NCBI GenBank assembly: GCA_033297205.1
Contig: MU859103.1
Coordinates: 154,001-218,000, forward strand
Source: Pseudoneurospora amorphoporcata
Lineage: Eukaryota; Ascomycota; Sordariomycetes; Sordariales; Sordariaceae
Direction of reading: 5' to 3'
Length of the DNA stretch: 64,000 nt
Shown here: piece by piece, positions 24,672 to 35,700 of the stretch
How the letters are laid out: each line of letters starts with the position of its first letter
Position numbering within the stretch: the first letter of the stretch is position 1
The notes under the pieces: model-generated
What the model was told of the DNA's origin: nothing
Databases searched by the model: none
What the model saw: only the letters and a program-made list of their open reading frames with translations
Position numbers and translations under genes: made by a program

Positions 24672-26203
24672 TCACAGCCCCAAAAACACCATCGCAACAC
24701 CCACCAACAACCCCCAAGCCATGCCCATTCCCATCCTCAACTCACCCGCCGCCCCATTCTCATATATCCCCCCTTGATCATCAGAAAGCCCACTTGTAGC
24801 CTCCACTGGATTCTCCACCGCCTTCGCGCCCGGAACACCCCCTTTACCCTTCTTGATCTCCCTCACCTCCGTCGTCGTGGCGTTAAACTTTGTCTGCGCC
24901 ATCGAAATCTCGTTGTTGTCCAGATCAAATACCACATACGCGCTGCGCAGGAACGTGTCGCCCAGAGTGTTGCTTCCCGTACCATTACGTTCCTGGATGC
25001 CAAAGAGGCAGGCGTCTGTGACGCCATCCGGCATGCGCGGGAGTTTGCCATTGGTGGTCTGATTGAGGACGAGCTCGTCCATGGGCACGGTGATTTGCAG
25101 CTCCGAGGTAAAGGAGAAGATGACGGATTTCGAGGAGGACCTGAAAGAGCACGGAACGTAACCGTCTAGCTCGCCTTGTGGATTTGGCATGATTGTCACG
25201 CCGATAGCGTCGTAGAGGGGTCTGACGAGATCGCGGTGGAGATAGGTGAGGGTTGAGCCGGTGTCCAAGAGAACGGCGAGGGCGAGGTTGTCTTCGGAGA
25301 CCTGGGTAGTGTTACCGCCGTCGCCGTTGAATGAGTAGTGGGACTGAGACAATGATAGGCCGGTCATGGTGACCATGAGGTTCCTGTACACGCCCTTTTG
25401 GGGGGTTTGAACGGGCAGGGTGAGCAGGTCGCCTTCGTACTTGGCGGGGTCAACGCCGCCGAAAAGAATGGTACCATAGGGGGCGTCGAGGTCGTTGAGC
25501 CAGATCGAGTAGGCGTTGGAATTAATCAAGCCGTCGGCGACCATTTGCACGGGGAGGTTGTTATAGGCTGGCAACCCGGCGCGGGTTTGCACCTCGCTCA
25601 AGGCGTACCCTATACCGACTAGTCCCTGCGCGTTAGTTGAAGAGTAGCCGATGCCAAATTGCAGCCGGTCCAGTATGATATTGTCGCCGATTGTGAAGGT
25701 ATCGGAGGCATAATCCCCTCTGGCGCCAGAGCCATCCACATACGTAATGTCGAAGTTGTTGCTGATGTACTCATAAGTAGACGAATCATTGGCCGAGTAG
25801 GTGCCGGAATAACCGCACGGTCTAGATTTCGCCTGACAGAGACTTGAACTGGGAGCATTTACCCAGGTATCTGCAGAGCCTGTGTCGAGATGTAGTGAGA
25901 ATATCCCTCCGGGCGTACCAATCGTCACATTGATATAGTATCCACCTATCTAAACCTTGGTATCAGCCAAGTATTCCAGCAGAATGCTAGAAGGATAAAA
26001 CTTACGGCGTTTTCCAATGTGGTTTCACCCTCTCCTTTTCTCCTTCTTAACCTGTTCTGGGCAACGGGGTCTGGGACAAAACGACGTTCCGTCTGCAGAC
26101 TGACCACTTTTGGGGCACCCGCATCTTCCTTTTGTCGAATGGTGAAGGCTTTCGTCGTTGATAGAAGGGATGCCGTTAAGGCCAACACCGTCGTTGTCCT
26201 CAT
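24672..26203 (-). CDS. GPI-type aspartic endopeptidase (yapsin/candidapepsin-like, pepsin family A1)
   Basis: Two exons, 26203-26006 and 25949-24672, give 491 residues, with a 56-nt intron (GTAAGT donor, TTTAG acceptor). A signal peptide (MRTTTVLALTASLL) opens the protein. A short propeptide ends in a basic cluster (RLRRRK, about residue 55) that could be a kexin cleavage site. The two catalytic motifs are DTGS with Asp about 88 and DTGS with Asp about 295; the flap region follows the first. A Ser/Thr/Gly-rich tail ends in a hydrophobic stretch (LLVGVAMVFLGL), suggesting GPI anchoring at the plasma membrane or wall. Family members cleave proteins at the cell surface and shed or process wall proteins. 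The start is set by the signal peptide. Confidence 0.9.
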
Positions 26204-29200
26204 GGTTAGGTGTTTTGCTTTTTTCTCCCCTTGATCCTTTTGCTTCTAAAACCGACGTCGACAACCCGGTATCCAACTCTTTGAAATCCCACAAGGCCCT
26301 CAGATACAACGACAATAAGATATGTAGATGATAATGAAATATAGTAACCGGAATGTGAATATGTCATGAGTGAAAGAGGGAACTGCAAATGTTTAAACAA
26401 TTGCGCGATGAGGTAGGCAGTGCAAAGTCCAAAAAGAAATCCGAGGTGTGTCTGCGATACTCAGGATAATAGTAATCCAAGTACAAGACCGAGTGAGCTC
26501 TTCAACGTAGGCCAAGAATCTAGTTATATCCACAAAGCAAACGGAAGAACCAAGGCAGGCCTTGGCCAACTGAAAAGAGTAAATCGCATGTAGGATATGC
26601 AGAACAGTTCCAACGATCGTACTGCAAGAATCCAACACCTCGGAACTGCTTTTCCAGACGGGATTAGTACAAGGAAAAAAAGGGAAAAAGAAGGATAGGA
26701 GATTGGATTAAGGTAAGGGCTTAGTAAGTAAAGAGCACAAAGCTGTGAAAACTATATCAGATGAGAAGGGAAAGCCACATGGACCCTTTTTGTCCCATGC
26801 GACGAGACGGATGGGATGAAGAAAGATTGGATAAAACGGAAAGGAAAATCTACCAACGATAGAGGTAGAGATGAGGCAAAGCCGGGCACAGTAGGACTGG
26901 GGTTGGAGGCAAGAGAATGGGCGGGATGGAGAAGAGAAGGCTCCACGAAGTTCCGGCCCCCTACGTCTATGGGATCCATCGACAGGGGCTGGGGCAGTAA
27001 CTGAAAAGTGGAATGTGATGATTGACTTCTGAAGTAAACAAAAAGGCGATGGCTTCCAGCTCCGGTACTATCAGAGAAGGATGGAATCCCATGAGCCGCC
27101 AAGGTGCGTCTGAGTAGCTAATGTGAAGGAAGGAGCTTGGCTGGTCCACATCTGGGGAAAGTGGCGTATAAAAGCGATGTGACAAAGGTGCCTACCATCG
27201 TGTCTGAATTCGGGTTCATGGCGGTTAGACGTCGAGAAGGCTGCAGGGAAAACAGACAGACTTTCGACGAAGGCTGTGTACATTCGTACACGACTGTAGC
27301 CTCATGGGCTGAGATAAACCAAAGGATCCCGTGGACGTGAACTGCATCTGGTATTGCGGGAATGGGAGCCGTTGGGGCTGAAGCTGATGCAGCACATATC
27401 CTGCTTGTGCGACCTGATCTTTGCCACTTCTTGACAATAACGTCCATGTTGGACTGAGTCAAGGTGGATTTCTCTCGGTGGAGATGCCGACAAAATGATG
27501 AACGGAGAGGAGCGAGCGGATTGATGGCAGAAAGGAAAGTGGGAGAGAGGGTCCGAAACGATGACGACGGATGTTCACTGAGCCAGTCTTGGCATGCTTG
27601 CTTCTTTCACTGCTGGGACGGAATATGCTTCTTCCTGGGAAATTGAAACAACGTGGAAGTTGGATGCCAAGACGTAACTCTCGAAGCCGGATCTTGCACA
27701 GTTTCTGGCGATTTTGATACAATGCGATGGTGCCTGGACCCCATCAGCGGTATCAGGGAGCTGAATGGTCGAAATCGAGATTCGACAGGCCATTTGGGGT
27801 AGGTGATCGACAGACGCTCTTATTCCCCTGAACTGATGAAGGGATGGAAGGTGAGTTCAGACGAAGAATGGGTGTGTGTCTGATATCGCGGGAAATCATC
27901 TTGGGATGGCGTCCCTGCTCCTTTTGATTAACAAAAAGTACCAGCACACCTCGAGCCAGAACCCTGGAAGCCATATGGTCTCTGTTTCCAAAACAATAAT
28001 CAAAGATATGGGGAAACACGAGGCTTCTAGTTATCTCATAGCGATGAGATGCACGATTTCCCGTGTGAGTCCTGCTTAAATTTAGTAAAGTTACCTAGCG
28101 AGCCATGAGAGAGCCCTTGTTAGCGGCCGTTAACAGTTTAGCTTGCTGATTTAGCTTGGTGATAGCTTCCACATGGGCCAATTGCCGGTAATTTGCACGT
28201 GTCTGTTAGTGCACCTTTCCCCTGTAGTGGGGACCAATTTGCGTGGGTGGAGGTTTTATCCAGGTCACCACGCTTGATGCCCTGTTCCTTTTCCCGTTCT
28301 TTGTTTTCTCGTCGGGTCGATTCAACCGCAAATCTTTTGATGCGACGGTGACTGAAAAGCGCACTGTCGGTTTGAACTTCACATTTCCAGCATGGACTTC
28401 GTGATGTGCAGGACGCGCGATACACCAGCTGCCTGAAGGCGAAAAGACGGACAGTTTTCGAACCCGTATCGGCCGGTCGGAAATCCGAGACCGCATGACA
28501 CGTGCTTTAAGCGCTGTAAGTCTGGCATGCATGCTGTTGACAGCGAAGGCGAACTTGGAGGATTGAGGATTCACCGCCAACGTCCATGTTACGATGATGA
28601 CTTCACACTCACCGAGTGTCCAAGGCTTAGTCCCCAGGCAATGACGGCCAAGGTATGTTTGTTGGCGGCGTCGATGGTGATACTGAACATCTCAGCGTGC
28701 CGTATACCCAGATGTTGATGCCTATATGGCCTCTGACGACAACAACCGTTTGCTGGCGGGTTTGATGCTCTCGTTAGTCTGTTAACGGTGCCGGTTATCC
28801 AGGCTATGACGTTGATACAGCCACTTTCGAGGCGCAAATATCGTACCCGGTTGGTGGTCGGAGTCCGAAGTGTAGTAATCAATATCCGAGATGTTAACCC
28901 AGGGATATCATTGGTGAACCGCTTGGGATCTGGGTGTGGTACTCGCTGTCGCCAAATAGTCAAGTGTAAGTAAGACATTGTCTCGCTGCCAACGACCAAC
29001 GGATACACTACAATGTGCAACCGAGTTGGATTTGGACCGAGCTGGATATTGCCTAACAATGTTTCACGATCAAGGTAAGGCTGTTGTGGAACATTTGAGC
29101 CGCACGCTTACACCGAAACGGGAAATGAGAAAAAGCGACTCCATTGATCGATATGGTGATCGTCATCAGGCAGAAAAAATCTTTTCACCTTCCCAATTAA

Positions 29201-29999
29201 ACACGCATGAGAACTGCATTTGGAGGGGAAGCCTACGGACATGCTTCGGTGTAAGAGTTCCGCCGCCGTGGTTCGGCAAGTTTGTCCCGGCTCGGTGAGA
29301 CAGAGCTAGGAAAGAAAGCCCCGTCCATCGACGTCCGGGAACTGTAAATCAGAAGGGAATGCAAACTGCAGTTGGCGAGAGTCGGAATCGTATAGTTGGG
29401 CGATGTTGGGAAGGTCGTTGATAGATAATACCCGTGGGTGCGAACTGGAGGTAAAGGTGTTGAAGCGATACCCATTCTTTTGTGTACAACTTGAGATACT
29501 CCAAGTCCAGGGGAAAGTGTCAGCTCGAGAAAAGAAAGGGAAAGGAAGTGGAAGAAAGCGAACCTGACCGAGGATGGGGACAACGGGTTGATTGGAGGTT
29601 GAAGAGGAAGAAGACGGTAAGCTCTCCTCAGCTTGCCATCGTAATAGCAGTAGGGGACAACTGCCACATAGAGGTAGGGAAAGAACCCCATGGTCGCGAG
29701 GAAGCTGCGAAGCAATTGCAAAAGAGCAGCTCTTTCCAGAAAAAGGTCGAACGGAATTGCCTTGGCAGGAACCAACTGAAAATGAAAATGTGTTTGGGGA
29801 AGGTGCAGTCCTCTGTTCTCACAGCACAAACGGGACGACCTTGCTGCTTCTGGCCAAAGGGAAATATTACCAGTTTTCATCATGATGGAAGTGACCGACA
29901 AAGTAGTTTCAAAAAATAACAATTCTGTACAAGCAAGCTAACGCATATATTCTCCAACAACATAGTACCGAGACAACTCCTTTATCACCTATCCATCCT
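26204..29999. other. 3.8-kb spacer with no supported gene
   Basis: Small ORFs occur on both strands, the longest about 230 codons (29922-29233, minus), but they overlap each other antisense and show no domain, start context or splice pattern I trust. The first few hundred bases should contain the promoter and leader of the aspartic protease. Confidence 0.45.
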
Positions 30000-32036
30000 C
30001 TATTTGATACTCTTGATGCTCTTCTCCAGCTGCTTCATGCTCTCCCTGACTTTGGGGCAATAATGTTTCCTCAACAACTCGCCCTCCCACACCGTCGACG
30101 CGAACGGGTTGCTACCCTCCACCGTTGCCGCAAGCGGCTTATACGTGCCGTCGCCTTTTCTCTCCTCCGTGTTCCACAGCGAGCTGATCTTCCTGCCGTG
30201 CGTGTGCAGCACGTCGGCGAGCAAACCAAGTAAAGCCTGGGCTGACTTCTCAGGTACCTGGAGCGACCCGGACATGAGCTGCTTCGTGAAGGCGGCCAGG
30301 CGGAGCGGCGCCACGGAGCGGATGTTCCAGGGCGGTAAAAGGATGCCGCTCAGACACTTGATGAGCAGAACGGTGGTGGTCTGCAGGTTGATGCGGTTGT
30401 TGCGGCGCACGCCGTTCTGGAGCTGGAGCGACTGGGCGCCGAGCTCGAGGTCCGGGTTGACGGAGAGGGAGAGAAGGGACTGGAAGAGGTGAGTGATGAA
30501 GAAGGAGAGATCGAGGTGAAGGTCGGAGCGGGCGTTGTGGGCATCTTGGCCCTCGAGAAGGGCGAAGGCGGTGACGGTGCAGAGGAGCGCCTCGCGACTG
30601 GTGTCACGGACGAACTCGTGCTCGTCATCTTCATCCTCTTCGTCCTCCTTGTTCTCGTCATCCGAATCGTCGTCCTCCTTGTTAGCGTCCATTTCGCTAT
30701 AGCGGATAAGGTCTTTTAGGGCCTCAAGGAGATCGCCAAAGAAGTCCTGGTTGATCAGGTGGGAGTATCTGGCCAGACCCTCAAGACAGGCACCCATGAG
30801 GTTGGGGATGCGCATCTTGAGGATGCGGAAGTACGAGGCGAAAACCATCTTGAGCGTTTCGGACTGCATCCGCTCGCGCTCCTCGTGGCTGACAGCCGCA
30901 TCGGCATGGGCCATGACCTTTTCAGCCTCCTTCTGCTCCTTGAGAAGCTTGCGCTCGCGCTTGGTGCGGAACTCCTTCTTTTGCTTTTGTTTCTTAACCG
31001 ACCCATCATCCTGCTTCTCCACCGTGTCTCTGGAAGCTTTGCCGGAGAACTCGTCGAGCAAACGCAGGTGGAGGAAAAGGTTGAGGATGCTCTCGTCAAC
31101 CTGGTAGTTACGAGCCTTCATCATCTTTGTGAGTACCGAGATGGCCTCCATGGCCGGCTGACCATCCTCATCCTCGTGAAACAGGGTCTCGAGAGCAGTC
31201 CGGCACTTGATAAAGTCCTTATCAATATTTCGGTAGCTCAGCTTCTTGATGATGATCTTGAGAAGCTCGCCGCGGAAGTTGAAGTGCGGTACTGCGTTCA
31301 AAAGAGTGCAGGCGCAGGTAAGTGCGATGCTGGTGATGGGTTGCTTTGCCCTCTTGTCACGGATAGCTCCGCCGGCAAGGGCAGCGAGGGTCTTGATGTA
31401 CTGGTAGTAGCCGGTAACCATGGCCTGCTCGTAGACGCGTAACCGCTTGACATCCTTGGACAGCTTCTCCTTGGCAACATCCTCCGAGGCCGGTCTTATC
31501 CTGTAGCCGGGAATGACATCCTTATAGACGGTCATCTGGACAACAATGGCGAGCTTCTTGATGGCGAGAAGGTCCGACTCTGAAAACTTGGCGAGCGCCT
31601 TGAAAGCACCCGGGTGCTCCTCTGGGTCTTCGTTAAGTTGCGTTGCGATCTTGGCCATTTCCTCCTGGGCTCTCCTGATCTGTTCCTTCTCGGGAATCTT
31701 GGGTGCTTCGGGCTCAGGCTGAACCTCCTCCTCCTCAGGAGCCTCCTCTCCTTCACTCTCTAGCCACTCGGCATCGCTGGCAATCTCGGCGTCCTCCTCT
31801 TCCTGCGTAACCCAGGTTCCCTCGGCGACTCTGATGGGCAGTTTTGTGGCATCGGCGGCCTTCTTCTGTTTCTTTTGCTTTCCTTTCCTGGGGCGATTCT
31901 CATAGTCCTCCTCGAGGTTCCAGCGCTGTGCACTCTTGAAGAACTGCTTTTGAATTTTGACATCGCTGGTCGCTGCGCCGTCCGAGGACTGAGCTCCATC
32001 GGCCAGCTTCCTCCTCTTGGAAGGATGGGAAGACAT
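30000..32036 (-). CDS. noc3: NOC3, 60S ribosome biogenesis factor (nucleolar complex protein 3)
   Basis: A single exon of 678 codons. I chose the ATG at 32036 (MSSHPSKRRKLADG) over the ATG 22 codons upstream because the basic N-terminus starts there and the extra residues look like leader. Residues 1-150 are basic, then strongly acidic (EEEE tracts). A conserved block follows at about 165-210 (KKLAIVVQMTVYKDVIPGYRIRP), typical of Noc3. Helical repeats and a KQKKE-type coiled coil lie in the middle, an acidic ED-rich insert at about 480, and the CBF/Mak21-type C-terminal domain ends the protein. Known role: with Noc2 it escorts late pre-60S particles from nucleolus to nucleoplasm; in yeast it also affects replication initiation. 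It is head to head with UTP10. Confidence 0.92.
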   Translation of the reverse strand: MSSHPSKRRKLADGAQSSDGAATSDVKIQKQFFKSAQRWNLEEDYENRPRKGKQKKQKKAADATKLPIRVAEGTWVTQEEEDAEIASDAEWLESEGEEAPEEEEVQPEPEAPKIPEKEQIRRAQEEMAKIATQLNEDPEEHPGAFKALAKFSESDLLAIKKLAIVVQMTVYKDVIPGYRIRPASEDVAKEKLSKDVKRLRVYEQAMVTGYYQYIKTLAALAGGAIRDKRAKQPITSIALTCACTLLNAVPHFNFRGELLKIIIKKLSYRNIDKDFIKCRTALETLFHEDEDGQPAMEAISVLTKMMKARNYQVDESILNLFLHLRLLDEFSGKASRDTVEKQDDGSVKKQKQKKEFRTKRERKLLKEQKEAEKVMAHADAAVSHEERERMQSETLKMVFASYFRILKMRIPNLMGACLEGLARYSHLINQDFFGDLLEALKDLIRYSEMDANKEDDDSDDENKEDEEDEDDEHEFVRDTSREALLCTVTAFALLEGQDAHNARSDLHLDLSFFITHLFQSLLSLSVNPDLELGAQSLQLQNGVRRNNRINLQTTTVLLIKCLSGILLPPWNIRSVAPLRLAAFTKQLMSGSLQVPEKSAQALLGLLADVLHTHGRKISSLWNTEERKGDGTYKPLAATVEGSNPFASTVWEGELLRKHYCPKVRESMKQLEKSIKSIK

Positions 32037-32721
32037 GATGGTGGCTGGTAATGGACCGTGTTGTTGAAGGTTGAGAGATGGTGTGAAGTGAAGTGGAAAC
32101 ACTGAGTGTGGGTGATTGATGTATGCTGAAGACAGACTGAGGTGAGGTGCTGAGGGCGGTGTTCTGTAGTGGAGATGGTTATCGATTGATGTTCCTCAAT
32201 GAGATGAGCTTCACGAACATTTTCCAAACTTTCTGGACCCTGGCCGCCAATGCTGGGGTCTTATCGGTGACTTGTGGTTGGTCAACCCCGCTTATCGGAC
32301 CCCGCCCCTTGGAGAAAAAAAAGTAGCTGAACCACAATGAACGGCCATTGAACTGGCACTTCACTTTTGCGATTGAGTGCATGCCGCTGGAGCTTCGAGT
32401 GGCCGCATCTTCTCTCCAACTTTGAAACCTCCTTCCATCCAAAACAATCCACTCTCTCCAAAACATCACCAGGGTCGCAGAAAAGAGATACCGCGGCAAT
32501 ATCTTTCTCGACAACTGTACACATTATCCAGCATCCAATATTCCTTGTCTCTACCCCGCGATACACGATCGAGACGGACTGTACCTTCCCCGTCTCCCAC
32601 CACGCGCCGAAAGGCCGACCGGATTCCCTTGTTTGCGACGCGATCGAAATATCGACGTCGATAGTTATTAGGATACAATACGATACCCATATAGCCGGAA
32701 GATAGAAAGAATTACACAGCC
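32037..32721. promoter_or_regulatory. Bidirectional promoter of NOC3 and UTP10
   Basis: 685 bp between two divergent ribosome-biogenesis genes. A GATGAGC at 32203-32209 resembles the core of the yeast PAC element found at such genes, but a match this short could be chance. The last 200 nt before UTP10 are C/A-rich leader-like sequence. Confidence 0.45.
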
Positions 32722-35700
32722 ATGTCGTCTTTGGCCTCCCAGTTGGCACAGATTGCCGCCAACTCGCGGTCGACACTCAACACCAAGGTCCTCAAGGCCG
32801 CCCACTCCAAGTCCTTGATCTTCGAGCCTCGCGTCGCCGCTACGCAGACATACCCCGAGATCTACTCGATATGCCTCGAAGGCTTCGAAGAGCTATGCAA
32901 CCTCGATTCGCGCTTCGCCAAGTTTGCCCAGTCGCTATGGAGCGAGCAGAGCCAGGAGGCCGACAGAACACAGATGAGCGCCGCTGAGAACGCCGCCCTC
33001 GATAAGCACGTCGAGGCCTTCCTCCACCTCTGTGGCAGCAGGTTGCGTCTCATGCCCGCCATCAAGGCCATCGAGTGGTTGATTCGCCGGTTCCGCATTC
33101 ACGAGTTCAACACGGCTGCCCTCATCGCTACCTTCCTCCCATACCACACCATCCCGGCCTTCGTGACCTTGCTGTCCATCCTGCCCGCCAACATCCCCAA
33201 GGAGTACCGCTTCCTCGACCCCTACATCCGCTCTCTGACAGCGCCCCCTCGCGCCGCCATTGTCCAACAAGCGACGAACCGCCCCGAGCTTCTTACCGCC
33301 ATCTCCCAGTACACCCTCGACTCTTGCAAGTACCAGATGGAGTACCCCGGCCTTATCTCGTTCTGGGGTGGTGTCATGGTCGAGGCCACCAACGGTCTGC
33401 TCGACAAGTACCGTTCCGGCAGGAGAAGCATCCAGATCGAGAACGACAACGCCCTCATGCAGCAGCTTGCCCCTGTCCTCAGCGATGCCATGGTCATGAA
33501 GAGCTCGCCCGGTCTCCAAATCGCCAGCTATATGGTTGTGACTATTCTTGCTGCCAAGGGCGGTCTTGCCGACAACGCTCTTACGGCCTTCATGGACCAG
33601 CTTGTCCATGGCTGGACTCCCGAGACGATGCGCCCCGGTCTTGTTACCCTCTGCATCATCTCCCAGCACCGCTCCGCCAAGCAGCTTTCTGCCAGAGTCA
33701 CCAAGGCTCTCCTCAAGGTTCCTGAGCTTGCCTCCGTCATGAACGAGATTGGCAAAGACCACAGAGTCGATAAGCTGGCCAACGGCCTTGCTCTTGCCTT
33801 GGTCGACAGGCTTCACAGGAAGGGTGATGTTCGCAGTCTGCCTGTGGTCAACTCGCTGCTCCTTGGCAACGTTCTCCGTGAGAAGCAGATCAAGGTCGTC
33901 TACAAGTCTCTGTTGGTTGCCGCCCACAGAATCAACGACCAGGTTGACCAGGATGGCGCGATTCGCAAGGAGCTTGGCACTATTTTGGTCGGCTTGTCCC
34001 AGGCTGGTGGTGAGGTTGGCGATATCGTCCGTGCTACCATCGAGGAGGTTGACTTCGACATTGATGCTCTCGAGTTGACTCTTGGCGCGTCCATTCGCCC
34101 CAAGCTTGCCGTTGAGGATGCGCCCGAGGCCGCTGCTGAGGACAACAATCCCAAGGTCGACAAGGAAGCGGAACTCGCCCAGAACTTCGAAAAGCTCTCC
34201 AAGCTCAAGCCTCAGACGGCTTCGTGCTTCGCTGTGGAGCCTCTTGATCTTCTTGAGGAGCTTTACTCGCTCTTCTTGTCCATTGCTGCCAACGAGACTA
34301 ACCTCCAGAAGTTCGATGAGGCTCCTGTTCTCAGCCGCCCCCAGGCTCCTACCAAACTCTTCTATGCCAGCTTCTACATGCGTTTCTGGTGTGGCTCTCC
34401 CCCCACCTTGGCCAAGGTTGCTGCTCTTGACCGCGTCAAGAACCTCCTGAAAAACGAGGAGTTCGCCAAGTTGGACTTCCAGGCCGTGGTTCCCTATGCC
34501 ATTGTCGCTCTTAGCGACCCCGCCAAGAAGGTCCGTCGTGCCGCTGCTGAGCTGGTCACTGTTCTCGGATCTTTCTACGAGACCAAGCCCAGCAAGGCCC
34601 GCCGTGTTTGGGGCTCGGAGGGTCTCTATACCAAGACCGCTTCTGTCAACTGGCTTGACTTCGATGCCACAAAGTCCCTCCTCCACTCCGTCCTCATTCC
34701 TTCTCTCGAGGAGTCCCTCCTTCACGAGGACCACATCTTGGCTGCCCTCACCAACGCTTTGGAGAGCTCCAAGTCCAAGGATGGTGACAAGAAGCACTTG
34801 TCCCACTCTACCAGACTCGCTATCTTCAAGTTCCTTTCCAGCCAGGTCGTTGGAACGCCGCTTCTTGCTGTCAAGCTGAGACTCCTCCAGCCGCTCAACC
34901 AGATCAAGAGCATCTCCGGTACCTCCAGAACCGACCTGCTCCTTCCTCTGTTGCAGTGGTGGGCCCGCTTGTCCGAGACAGAGGCCCAGCAGCTCCTTGC
35001 CCGGGAAGCTGTGGATGAGGCTTCTGTCAACAACGCTTTCGTCGATGTTGTCGTTGCCAATAATGAAGCTGGTCTCAAGCTGATCTTCGAGCTCATCAAC
35101 GACTCCAAGGTTGTTACCCGCAGCGGCCTCGTCCAGTCGCTCTTCGGCCGTATTCAGAAGATCTGGTCTTCCATGAAGGCCGAGACACAGTTCTCCACCG
35201 CTCGCGCTCTACTCACTCTTTCTCAGGGCGTTCACGCTACCGCCTCCGAGCCAAACGCCGTTGCTACCGAGGCCACTGACGTTTTGCACAAGGTTGAGCT
35301 GACTACCGATATTCTTCTTGACTTCCTTGAGTCACTGTACGATGATATCAAGAAGGCTACTGAGAAACCGGCTACCAAACGCAGACGTGTTGGCTCCTCT
35401 GAGAAGAGCGTCGACACCCAGAGCCCCGTTGATGTCAGCGCCAGCCTCAACAAGGCCACCTTCGTTCTCGAGCTTATTCAGGAGTCGAAGCCTTGGCAGC
35501 ATCCTGAGTTGCTTCCCAGTCTCTTTACCACCCTTTCTGAGCTCCAGCATCTCCGTACTGTTGTTGGCTCCGAGCTGGGCTACCTCCAGAGTCTGGTTCT
35601 CAGCAGCCTGCTTGCCATGATCCCTGCCTACAAGGACAGCAAGGAGCTCACTATTGACCCCGCGGCTGGCCATGGTGATATCCTCGCTTCCTGCATCCAG

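Noticed and set aside
29233..29922. 229-codon minus-strand ORF and overlapping 145-codon plus-strand ORF (29482-29919)
   Set aside because: They overlap antisense, neither has a recognisable domain or splice signals, and composition is like the surrounding spacer. One could be real but I cannot support it.
30759..31442. 227-codon plus-strand ORF within NOC3
   Set aside because: Antisense shadow of the conserved NOC3 coding exon.
32014..32102. Upstream ATG giving a 700-residue NOC3
   Set aside because: The extra 22 residues have leader-like composition; the conserved basic start MSSHPSKRRK fits better.
32935..34806. 623-codon minus-strand open frame inside UTP10
   Set aside because: Antisense to a strongly conserved coding region. 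The codon bias of UTP10 avoids the triplets that would make antisense stops. The protein is Leu/Gly/Val/Glu-rich without a domain.
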